Source of the DNA: Euryodendron excelsum
Taxonomy: Eukaryota; Streptophyta; Magnoliopsida; Ericales; Pentaphylacaceae
Assembly: GCA_033060915.1 (NCBI GenBank)
Contig: CM065397.1
Span: 32,617,501-32,681,500, forward strand
DNA length: 64,000 nt
Direction of reading: 5' to 3'
The position numbers were made by a program, and so were the translations under genes. The notes beneath the pieces are model-generated. The model did not search any database. It had not been told where the DNA came from and saw only the letters and a list, made by a program, of their open reading frames with translations. Shown here one piece after another: positions 46,120 to 56,590 of this stretch; position 1 is the stretch's first letter; the number at the start of each line of letters is the position of its first letter.

Positions 46120-47700
46120 CATAATTTCATCCAACGATTGGCTTGTTTGATTAAATAGGTGTATGTTATAAATTATATATATATATATATATATGATATA
46201 GTAGTTCAGCCCATCTGTTTTTCAACTGGGCTCTCTATGGCTGCTTCATGAGTAGCATTCTCTTTGTACTATAATAGAACGTGTTCCATCCCTCCATCCT
46301 GGAACTCTTCAAATATTTTCAAGTCTGTCATATTCCATTGTTGAATTCTGACTCTGTAAATCTTTAGCTGCTTTAACTAGGAATAGGAGATCCCGAGGGA
46401 GTTTCCATGCCTTCCTTGGCAATGACATTGTGCTCAATTGTATTTGTTATTATGACTCCAAGTTAAAATGCTCTGTGAGGTAATTCGTGCCCTATTATTT
46501 TGACAACGCTCTCTCTTATAAATGAATTTCTAAATTTGCAAGATAGGTTTAGCCAGGTGTTTTGTTTCTGAAGTTTCAGTCTTTCTGCCTTTATTTGGTG
46601 CTTTGGCAATAACAGAGGTGGGTGGGTGTGGGAGGCAATAGGATGCGACAGCGGCAGCAGCAGTGGCGGTGTTGTTGGGAGGAGAGATGTTTTTTCTGTC
46701 ATGTCCTGGTTCTCAGTAACATTAGCAAAAGGGCAGCCTTATTGCCTGGGCTGCTCCTATGCAGTACCTTGCTCTGGCAGAAGCCTGTTTGCCCCTGCAA
46801 GAGCAACAGCTATCTACCAAAATTATATTTGAAAGGAAAAATACAGAAGGGAAGAAAATCATTTGATTACAATCTTCATTATTTCAGCCTTACAGAATAG
46901 TGGTCCTCCTAAGGTAGGAATTTGAGAGAGCTACCAGGAGAGGAGAGTCAAGTGGAGCACCCATACCTCCTAAAATCGAGGTAAACCCCAACACACCCCC
47001 CCAATATATACAGATATACAAACCAAAGGTAAGGGATACTTGACATGGATGCTCAATGCATGTCAACCTTTTCAAGGGGAGCTCATAAACCATCCAATCC
47101 AATCCTAATTTGTAGGTTGTCTTTTGATGATGCATATGGCATGGTCTTGCCAACGGGCATAGTAAAGACTCCAAATCCACCCTCCTACTACAAACCAAGG
47201 GGTTAAAAAAAAAAAAACATTTTCACAACTCCATCCAAACATTAAGAAATTTGGCTTCCAACAATGAATCTTCACCCCCAACTAAATCTAAAGAGCATGT
47301 AGCGTCCACCTAGCAACATCCTGTGATATCATCCTTCCCACTTCGAATAGAAGGGGAAAAAAGAAGCTCATTTACCAAAAAGAAAGGAAAAGTAACCGTA
47401 TCACCATTCAACCCACTGACGAAATCAAACTTAAGCACTGAATTTAAGAACTGACCTCAAACATGCAAGAAGAAACAACCGTCAGGAAAAAAGTCATATC
47501 GGTAAGATTCACAAACACGGAGCTATATCCAAAAAGAAGACAAAATCAAATTTTCTTTAATGTGTAGAGGTTATTGGTTGCTGAGCTTCCATTTTCATCA
47601 TCATGATCTTGTTCTGAAAGATTGGTTTGCGAGTTGTGAAAATCTGCTCTGAAAAACCTCCTTTATTAACCAAGTGAGCCAGGCCAAACAGAATTGTCAC
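46120..47700. other. 3' flank of the phosphatase and of the aminopeptidase remnant
   Basis: These two genes converge here. It contains a TA microsatellite at about 46175-46195 and poly(A) at 47207-47218. The minus-strand sequence left of 47701 would be the aminopeptidase 3' UTR. Open frames at 46463-47198 show no domain. Confidence 0.5.
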
Positions 47701-48121
47701 CTAGTACTTCCTGTGTGCTAACTCTTCCACAACCTCTGCTAGTTTCTCATTCTGAACACCACTCTGTACCCACTTTGCATTAATGTGAACCCGCTCAATG
47801 CTCTGCTTCAGGGTCCTTGCAATTGTAGGCTTACTACGGCTTGCAAAATACTCCTTCACTTCATTTTGTCATAAGAAGAAAACTACGAAAAAATGTGGAA
47901 AAGAATGGGTAATCAAACATCACACATTCTCCTCCCAACTAATGTATAAGAAGTGTGCTCATTTAAACACAGACAAAAAAAAAAAAAAAAAACAATTCGG
48001 GGAACTAGGTGTTTGGAGAGAGAGAGAGAGAGATATGGCAAACCAGTGACACAATGTCGCTGATAAAGCTGCCAAGTATATAGCCAGAACTCCATGACTT
48101 TGAGATGTGATCCCAATTGTC
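47701..48121 (-). pseudogene. APM1: Terminal two exons of an M1 aminopeptidase (APM1-like), truncated and frameshifted
   Basis: The minus-strand exon at 48121-48044 encodes 26 residues beginning 'DNWDHISKSWSSGY', and the exon at 47882-47701 encodes 'FSSYDKMK' ... 'IARTLKQSIERVHINAKW' ... 'ELAHRKY' and a TAG stop. Both match the C-terminal end of plant aminopeptidase M1, a zinc metallopeptidase tied to auxin transport and cell cycle. Splice sites are plausible: acceptor gatacag before GAC, donor CTG/gtttgc, acceptor ttcgtag. About eight codons into the last exon (47858-47863) the frame breaks by one base (AAA ATG AAG TGA), so the piece is not functional as read. The upstream exons, with the HExxH zinc site, are absent; an LTR starts at 48529. 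Confidence 0.75.
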
Positions 48122-48384
48122 CTGTATCCAATCATTAAAGGAAGGAAAGCCATGAGATAACAAATACATTTTAAACTTTTGGCAGAGTATGTCTGTTAAC
48201 AACTCACAGCTAATATGATGATAATGTATTTTTCAAATAGGGATCAATTAATGTAAAGTCTCAAAATATACTGTTATTGGTAAAGTATCTATAAATACAC
48301 TTTGTAGCTACAACAAGTACAAAAACTAAGAGAGTACACAAGAACATGATTCAAGTCGCTAATAGGTTTTCTACAAAAAAAAAA

Positions 48385-48520
48385 AAAAGCTTTTGTATTT
48401 TGTATTTTCCATTTTCTAAATTTTCTCCTCAGTAATACAACATGGGGGACTTGAGCTCCCAACCTTAAGGTTGAGAAACCAACCAGGTAGTTGGCCCATA
48501 AGGCCAATGATGATATCAAT
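48385..48520 (-). repeat. Possible tRNA-derived SINE relic
   Basis: On the minus strand 'GGTTGGGAGCTCAAGTCCC' resembles a degenerate RNA polymerase III B box, with a pyrimidine run (poly(A) on plus, 48375-48388) on its 3' side. No clear A box or target duplication was seen, so this is tentative. Confidence 0.25.
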
Positions 48521-48709
48521 TAACATACTGTTGACACAAGTTTCAAACCCAGAAAGTTTAAGTCTGAATTTCAAATTTGCATTCATAAAATCCATTGTGT
48601 AGCGTTCACAATATTGATTGTTTATTTTGTGGACTCTTATTTTCAGTCAAGACCTCCGATTAATAAAGAACAACAAAACCAAAAGAAAGAAACTTGTAAG
48701 GAAAGTACT

Positions 48710-48715
48710 TTTATT
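48710..48715 (-). terminator. Poly(A) signal of element C LTR
   Basis: AATAAA on the minus strand, about 330 bp downstream of the TATA box. Confidence 0.45.
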
Positions 48716-49042
48716 GCATTTCATAGGGTTTCAAAACCTTGTTTACAAAATACATAGGCTTAACACTTTTTAAAAAAATAACATAAGGGTTGGAACCCTT
48801 TACCTATCGATCGCCATTTGTGGAATTGTTTGAATTTTTGATTGTCGAATCTTTTTTCTTCAACTGCCCTTTAATCTTTATAGGCCTCGAAGTATTTCTT
48901 ATTCTCCAATACTTTCTTCTCTTTCTGTATCTCTACTTGCCGAATCTTCTAAGTTTCAAGGTTTGAGAAATGTGTATCGTCTGAAATTTTTTCAAGTTCT
49001 CCCCCCTAAAAAAGTTTTTTTCCTCCGAATGATGACCCTCTC

Positions 49043-49049
49043 ATTTATA
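49043..49049 (-). promoter_or_regulatory. TATA box of element C LTR
   Basis: The minus strand reads CTCTATAAATGAG across this site. Confidence 0.6.
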
Positions 49050-49277
49050 GAGAGTCCTTCAGATAAGGCTGCTTATCTCTTCTTTGAATTTGAATTTAGG
49101 ATATTTATCATTATCCTCAATTTAAACTAAAGATATCTTCCGCCAAAATTTGAATATATTATCCTCCTTGTTTGAATTTTGAATTCAAGTTGCCGATACT
49201 CTGCTGTCGCAAGCTTCACAGGGACTTTATACGTGTCATATACTCATTTGATCTCTAACCTTGGACCTCTAGAAGTT

Positions 49278-49285
49278 CCACGTGG
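49278..49285. promoter_or_regulatory. G-box in element C LTR
   Basis: CCACGTGG palindrome about 45 bp into U3; CACGTG core. Confidence 0.5.
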
Positions 49286-49330
49286 TGCACCATCCTAAAC
49301 TCTTATTTGATTGAAATTTGTGTGCCAACA

Positions 49331-49343
49331 AATGCCCCTCGTG
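49331..49343 (-). promoter_or_regulatory. Polypurine tract of element C
   Basis: The minus strand reads CACGAGGGGCATT directly before the LTR's TGTTGG. It is similar to the element B junction. Confidence 0.65.
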
Positions 49344-52029
49344 ATTCATACAAGCAAATTTTGATGGTATGAATCACGATAATTTGACACTTTTCTTGCA
49401 CCATCAATGCATCTTCTCTGATATGGATGCCTGATCCCTTTGGTTTGTAAGGTTTATCTCTTAAATGATTAGTATTTTGCTAAAACAGAGAAGGCTTAAA
49501 CCGTTATTTATTTTTTATTATTATTGTTTTTTTTTATTTTTTTTTTATTTTTTATAATGATGAGGGAAATTTTCCTCCTCGTTTATAGGAGTTGGGCTAG
49601 TATTTTTACTCCACGTTTTGTATGGAGGGTGCAGAATTTTGTATTTTTATTTTATTTCATTTATTACAGGTAATATTTTAAGATTACCCATAATTTGTTT
49701 GCCTTTAAATTTTATTTGGGCAATTTTATTTATGCATTTAGATTTTATTTGGCTGACTTTACAGAACTAAAATTTTGATTTATTTGATGGCTTCCAATAT
49801 TAATTCTAGCCCAAGATTTAATTATTTATGGACCATCTATGACTTAATTGGGCCTTGAAATGTTGTTTGGCCCTTTTAAAATTTTATGGCCTTAACAAGA
49901 CATTATATTTTTTTATTTTATTTGGACAATTTGTAGTAATTTTTCATTAATTTCGGAATTTTTATTGTTATTATTTATTGGGTGCTCCAGATTATTTTTC
50001 TTGTGTGGAAGACTCTTTTAACTTTAAGATGTCTACCAGGATTAGGAAACTAAGAATTTTATATTGTTTGATTTCCTAAAAAGATAGGTTTCAACTTTAA
50101 GATGTCTACGAGGATTAGGAAACTAAGAATTTAATATTGTTTGATTTCCTAAAAAGATAGGTTTCATAATCTCCTATAAGAAGTAAGCTTTATGCCCATG
50201 TATTTCACTTGCATCCGTAGATTACTTTGAGAGACTTTGAGCCTGAGTATTTTTTTTTTTTTTTGAGGTATTTAATTTACTCTCCTTCTCCCTTTTTTTT
50301 TTTTCCTTCTTTTTTTTTTTTTTAATCTGTTTGGAGCAAAGCTTTTGAATTCGTACGGTTATGTCAAATCTTCAGCCTTTTGATTATTTGTTTATTTTAT
50401 ATTTCGTTTGTTATATGTTTGTATTGCCCATCATGTAAAGCAATGGATTTCTCTTATGCACATGGTACAACCTTCTTTATATATATATATATATTTGTTT
50501 ACTTTCTGATGTATCTTATTTGTGATACAATCTACTTTATGATTTGGTTTGTTTGTTTGTGGGATGAAAAGATGGTTTCATACCGTTGAATTTTGCCATG
50601 ATGGGTCTTTTAGAGATGCAAGTTATTCTTCTGTCTGCGTTCGTCCTATCTGCCATGAAAAAAAAAAAAAAAAAGAACAATTTATACCAACAGAGAAGAG
50701 TACAATCTTTTGTTTGCTTTGTATTTACCAGGCTTGTACTACTTTGTCCTACATGAATATATATACGAAACTGCACCATATTGTAGGAGTATTTTTTTTT
50801 TCTTTTAATTGTTTTTTTATTTTTTTTATTTTTTTGTGTGTTGATTTAGTCTTTTTTTTTTTTTTTTTTTTGTCAGAATCTGTTTGGCTCTTTTTATTGG
50901 TTTGCATTCTTCGTCCATACCCACTTTTATGCCAGATGATTTCTCGCAATTAATTACCCTTTCTCTGGATTTCTATGATTTCACTTCTTATTTAGGTTCA
51001 CCAAAGGTTTTTGACTGAATTTTTTAATACAGTTGGATGTTATTCTTGCATTAATCCCACATGTAATGTTATACATATATATATATATATATATATTTGC
51101 TGCAATCTTTCTTCTTTTTTTTTTTTTTTTCGGTTATCTCGATGTTAAACCTTTTCATGAATATGACTTGTACAGAGATATGCTTTGCTTTGGTTTCACA
51201 CATCTCATATTTTTTTTTTTAAAAGAAAAAAAGGCCTTGTTTATTATTAGAGAGAGAAAAACTGGGTCAATCAAAGTCCTAATTGTCTTCTGACGCAGGC
51301 CTTATTTTCGGGAAATCAAATTTTGCAAACAGTATAGGTGTGTACCTCATTTAATTTCTAATTGATGTATGGTAGGGACATAGGCTTTCCTTTTTCATTG
51401 CTTCTGCAGAATTTTGGTATTTGCACAGCTACTCATTGTTTCATTGTTTGGTTTAACAATTCAATTGGTTTGACGTGGGCCTTGCTATCATAATGGATAG
51501 GTCAGTGAAACCCTTCCCTTTTTTTTTTTTTGTGTTGATTTGGAGAATTTAATTATTTCTCGGGAAACTCTCTTATTTTTATTATTTTTTTTTATAAAGA
51601 AAGCAATCACCCTTTTTGTTGATTTGGGCTTTTAATTTTATCAGCCTTTGATAACAGTTTTTTTTATTTTTTATTTTTTATTTTATTTATTTATTTATTA
51701 TTTTGTAGCTGTTGTCTCTTTGCTGGGATTTCATTGAGCATCTCATTTAATTTTTGGCTTCATTTCAGGTAATCAAATTTCTATCAACTTTTACTTTGAA
51801 TATTTTATTTTTGAGGTATTAATTTGTGCAATTTTAAGGACTGTTATACCTTTTTCGAAATTATTATCAGACGAGTTCTCGAATATTGTAACAAAAATTT
51901 TCTTTCATTCGTCTTGAGAGGCCTTTGACGAAACTTCTCATTCGTCTCGCATAAGGCCTTTGAGAGTTAAACTTTGTTATCATATTCGCGATCTTTTCTG
52001 ATTTTGTATTTTGCACAAATTACTTTGAC
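49344..52029. other. Element C spacer between 3' LTR and repeat array
   Basis: Very T-rich on the plus strand, with many poly(T) runs and TA microsatellites (50478-50494, 51070-51096). It contains a two-copy 73-bp direct duplication (about 50019-50165, 'actttaagatgtctac' at 50021 and 50094). Open frames such as 50380-51293 encode only low-complexity F/L/I and are not called. Confidence 0.6.
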
Positions 52030-52610
52030 ATGAGGCTCTTGAGGGATTTCACTCCACATATGTCTTGTAGAGGCCCTTGAAGAAGTTTTTCTTCATCCGT
52101 CTCATTTAGACTTTTGAGGAATATTATTTTTCATTTGTCTTTCAGAGGCCCTTGAAGAAGTTTTTTTCTTCATCTGTCTCATTAGGCTTTTGAGGAATAT
52201 TATTCTTCATTTGTCTTGTAGAGGCCTTTGAGGAAGTTTTTTCTTCATCCGTTTCATTAGGCTTTTGAGGAATATCATTCTTCATTTGTCTTACAGAGGC
52301 CCTTGAGAAAGTTTTTCTTCATCTGTCTCCCTTAGGCATTTGAGGAATATCATTCTTCATTTGTCTTGCAGAGGCCCTTGAGGAAGTTTTTCTTCATCCG
52401 TCTCCCTTAGGCATTTGAGGAATATCATTCTTCATTTGTCTTGTAGAGGCCCTTGAGGAAGTTTTTCTTCATCCGTCTCCCTTAGGCATTTGAGGAATAT
52501 CATTCTTCATTTGTCTTGTAGAGGCCCTTGAGGAAGTTTTTCTTCATCCGTCTCCCTTGGACATTTGAGGAATATTATTCTTCATTTATCTTGTAGAAGT
52601 CTTTGATGAG
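52030..52610. repeat. 75-bp tandem array upstream of the element C PMD gene, about seven copies
   Basis: Marker 'gaggcccttgagg' at 52371, 52446 and 52521, exactly 75 bp apart; earlier copies are more diverged. The unit reads 'ttcttcatccgtctccctt', 'aggcatttgaggaatatc', 'attcttcatttgtcttgtag'. All three plus-strand frames of the consensus contain stops. It ends about 60 bp before the ATG at 52674. Confidence 0.9.
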
Positions 52611-52673
52611 ATTTTGCTCTCACTCGTCATTTGTTTGGCCTAATCATTGACAGGTTGAGCTTACTTCTTCCTC

Positions 52674-55600
52674 ATGAAAAAGACACTTGAGAACCTCCGT
52701 CGTGACAAAGAAGACGTGCTAGACAAAGATGGTCCTAGAATTGCCAGACATAAGCCTATCTCTGCTCTCTTATCTTCTGGAGAGTTAAAACCATATATTC
52801 CTCCTCACATGCCACATGACCTAGTCTACGAAGGGATTCAAAAGCGTTGTGATATCAACGAGAAAGGAGAAGTTAAGAATCTTGGTTCCTCCTCAGTTTC
52901 TCTTCTTCGTCCTTTCTCTGATATTGAGAAAAGTCATTCAGTTTCCCCTTCTAGCTTTGGTGTTATGCTTAGGAAGATGAAGAACGAGGGCTTGGAATGG
53001 GATAAGTCTTTTAGTATCCGCAGTGCTCCTACCTTCTTCCAAAGTCTGATCTGGCAATATTAGTTAGACGACATATTTTCTTCCTTTTCTGGGATCTTGA
53101 AGCAGGCTGGTATTTATTCGGCAGTTTATCTATCTCGATTTGCTTATGCTAGGGATGCCAATTTATTTAAAGGCTTCTTGGAACGGTGGTCCCCTGATAC
53201 CAACAGTTTTCATTCCATTTATGGGGAGATTGGAATTTCTTTATGGGGCCTGCATCGCATTAGTGGCCTTCCCATTGTAGGAGAATTTTATGAAGAGTAT
53301 ACTCCTACCAATGACGTCTTTTATTTTAATGACACATCTTCCATTTGTCGTTCCCTTTTCAACATTCATGTTGCCTTTCCTAAAGCCAAGAAATTTGCTG
53401 CTTGGGCTTCTTGTTTCGTACATCCTTCTGATGAGACATCTTCTGGTTTCTGTCGTAAGCCACGTATTCCTGATGGGGTATATATTGCTGGTTTTTTGGC
53501 ATGTTGGCTTAATGGATTTGTATTTCTCCACTTTCTTGGTGAAGTTCGCCCTACCACATATATTATGGCCAGCAAGATGGCTACGGGTGTCAGGTTCAGT
53601 CTTGTTGTCCCTGTTCTTGCTTCCCTTTATCGTCATCTTAACAGGATTGCTCGATCACCTTCCCCTGGGAAAGACAATATACAAGGTCCTTTTCACTACC
53701 TTTATGGCTGGATTTCCCTTTACTTCCCTAAAGCATATTCTCATGAAGATCCTCGGGTCAACTATCCGAACTTTAATGAAGAATTCCTACCTTATTTAGG
53801 GTTTATAGGAAATCAATCTGCAGCTCAATTTGCTCCAGATTCGACACTTGGCTCTATTTTTAGTCATTCTAAGGAGTTCAACTTTAGAGCTCTTCATCTT
53901 GGGGGTGAACCACCTAGAATTCTTACGATTGATGAAAGAATGACCTCTTTTTGGCATAGCTATTTAATTTCTCTTCGTCCTGGAGTATTAACCCTCAAGG
54001 CAGGCTTATCTTTCATTGCTGAGCCTTATTCTCCTAATCGTTATGCTCGTCAATTTGGGTTTGTTCAAGCATGCCCCAAACCTCTTGACCAATCTTGTCG
54101 CCAATCATTACAACCTTCTGAATTTTACTATTATTGGTATGAGATGATGCGGCGAGGTACAGGGTCTTTGAGTTTGCCTGATTCTAGAGTCTCTCCATCC
54201 GTGACAGAGCCCTATGCTAACTGGTGGACAGCTTCTTCCTTCATCGTGCTTCAATTTATTTGCCATCCTAGACCAAAAGCTTCAAAACCTTCAAAGAAAA
54301 GGCAAAAGAACAAGTCTAGAGGCCCGGAGAAGAAAGCTAAACAAGGCTTAAGTGGAGAGCATATTTCCCATAATTCTGGGTCTTTCCCCTTTTTGAAGCC
54401 TTCTCCTCGACCTTATAATCGTCTTCTCAACACTTTCGAAGACATGTGTAAGGAGGCATACAAAAGGTCATTTATCTTTGAGAGAGTCAATCTTAATGCT
54501 AAGATTGATAGCTTGGAGAGCGTTTTCCCGAGAATAAGCCGAGTTACTCATTGTAGAGGGACTCCTTCCAATCCGACGATTATCGAAATTTCACCTTTAG
54601 ATCAATTTTGAAATTACTTGTCCTCCTTTCTTATGGACAAGGATGAAAAGACCATCCTAGAACTGTTTAAGGACCTTGGTCATAAGTTGGATGCATTAGG
54701 GCTTATCCGAATAAGGAGTATAGGACCTCCTATTTCACCTCCTCTTTATGAATCTTCTACTTCTGCTTCTTTTGAGGATAACATTTGTGTTGATTCTAAT
54801 ATTGAGGGTGGTGGCGACGATGATGACGAGTTATATGACTATAACCCACTATCTGCTTATTCGCCAGATGATACTGCTTCTCATCATTCTTCTAAAAAAG
54901 AAGTCCACGTTTCCCTTCAGCCGGCACAATTCACTTATTCTCTTAAGGCTCCTCCTTTTTCAGATGATTCGGCAATGGCTTCAGTCCCGGCTAATCTTTC
55001 TTCATCAACACCTGCTATAGGTACATAGTGTTTTCTGCATTATTTATTATTCCATATTTGTAACTCGATAACAATATCTTTATTATTACTATTTCAAATT
55101 TCTTTCAGGCTTTGCTGCTTATGCTACTTCTGGAGATATATTGGCAGCTTCCAATCTGAAATCTCCAAGTCATGGTGAGTTATAATATTTTCATGGATCC
55201 ATACACATTTCATGAATTTTTATGGATCCTCCCTCTTAACATAAAATCGCTCTTCAGGTGTAGATTTCATTATCAACTCTACTTCTGATGATGGAATGCC
55301 AACTCCTACACCGCAACCTTCAGACCATGCTGAGTTGCATTCTTTGAGAATCCTTATGTACGTTTTCTTCACCTTCCTTTCTGACGTGGGATTGTCCTTC
55401 AGGTGCATATGGTCTCATAAATGATGCTGAGTTAAAAAGCTTGCTTTCTAGACTTGAGAAACCTATTGGTCTCGATCTTCCAGACATATCAACTCATCAA
55501 GGTGCTGTTTCCATTCAAAGTGGCATAGTATTGTCCTTGCAGTCTGCCCCAGATATTGATAGCATGATGGATATTGCCAATGGAATTTTTGCTGTTTTCA

Positions 55601-56064
55601 AGAGGATGGGCTTAAGCTTTGCTCCATTTTTCGAGAAGGTGAGGACATTTATCAAGTATTCAATATTATTAGCTCGATTGCCCAACTTTCCAGACCAAAG
55701 CTCTACTGTTGAAGATTTGGAAGCCCAGTACCAAAGAAAGAAGCTCCATCTTAACAAAGTGACTGCGCAATATGAAGAAGTATTCTCTCTAGCCACAGAG
55801 TCCGGTCAACATGTTACAAAGCTGGAAGAGGAAATTTCTCGGACCAAAGAACTTCTTCTTAAGCTTGAGACTCAATTACCTTTAAGTAAAGCTGAGCATT
55901 CTTCTCGTACTAGCCGCTTAACTCAGATTGCCATGGATGTATCTAAATCAGAGAAAGACTTGCAAAGTACGTTGGATGCTTTAGCTCAAAGAAAGGAGAA
56001 TAGTGTGAGTCACGCTGCTGTGAAGCAAGCTTTCGATAGGGCAAATGTTGCCCTAAGTGAATAG
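52674..56064 (+). pseudogene. PMD-type accessory gene of element C, opposite strand to gag-pol, with introns
   Basis: The ATG at 52674 opens one frame to 55020, broken by a TAG at 53061-53063 (after W-Q-Y) and a TGA at 54609-54611. The PMD core lies at about 53060-54260: 'LKQAGIYSAVYLSRFAYARD', 'YGEIGISLWGLHRISGLP', 'FHYLYGWISLYFPKA', 'AEPYSPNRYARQFGF'. A basic K/R-rich stretch (54270-54350) follows. Then come apparent GT-AG introns 55021-55108, 55175-55257 and 55358-55402. The first two keep frame (phase 1); the third is off by one base. The last exon (55403-56064) encodes a coiled-coil-like tail rich in E, K, L and Q, ending in TAG at 56062-56064. Intact length would be near 1050 residues. 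PMD proteins act in the nucleus; its role in the element is unknown. Confidence 0.75.
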
Positions 56065-56590
56065 ATTTTGTTACTTTGATTGGATTAGACTTTTTATTAG
56101 GATGGATGTAACTTTGAATTTATTTATTTTTTTTTTCATCTTTTATTTTGTTTATGGAAATAAATGGTTAATGTGATGGTTTCATTTGTTTTAGCCGTAC
56201 ACAGTTTATACTCTTGCGGGCTAGGAGCGTCCTGAGATTTATCACCTCGGACTTTGGTGAGGTGTTTTAGCAGTTTAGCCACATACTGCACCATTGGTGG
56301 GTCTTCAAATGAATGTTTTGTTGTATGTTTTAGCTGTTCACAGTTTATACTCTTGCGAGCCAGGAGCTTTTTTTTTTATTATTTTATTTTATTTTTATTT
56401 TTATTTTAATTAATTGCCCTAACTTTTGCCTAGGTCGCCCTTTCGGGTTTTCAACCTAACGGGCTTATTATTATTTTTTTATTGCCTTAATTTTTGCCTA
56501 GACTGCCTTTTTTTGGTTTTCAATCTAGCAGGCTTGCCCTAACTTTTGCCTAGGCTGCCCTTTCGGGTTTTCAACCTAGCAGGCTATTCT
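56065..56590. repeat. Convergent spacer with repeated motifs between PMD gene and pol end in element C
   Basis: 'cacagtttatactcttgcg' occurs near 56204 and 56340. 'gccctaacttttgcctagg', then 'gccctttcgggttttcaacc', occurs as full copies starting near 56416 and 56536 and a diverged copy near 56484. A long poly(T) at 56589-56609 enters the pol C-terminus. The two coding units end toward each other here. Confidence 0.65.

Larger units (their letters stand above)
48529..49330 (-). mobile_element. 3' LTR of element C, 802 bp
   Basis: Read on the minus strand it starts TGTTGGCACACAAATTTC and ends ACTTGTGTCAACA, so the termini are imperfect inverted repeats. It contains a G-box (49278-49285), a TATA box (49043-49049) and an AATAAA signal (48710-48715) in the expected order. 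Bounds are by terminal motifs and the PPT; the partner LTR is off-window. Confidence 0.75.

Noticed and set aside
46463..47198. Several open frames between the phosphatase and the aminopeptidase remnant
   Set aside because: Overlapping on both strands, no domain; more likely 3' UTR and spacer sequence.
50380..51293. Hydrophobic open frames that could be read as membrane proteins
   Set aside because: They come from poly(T) and TA runs inside the element C spacer.
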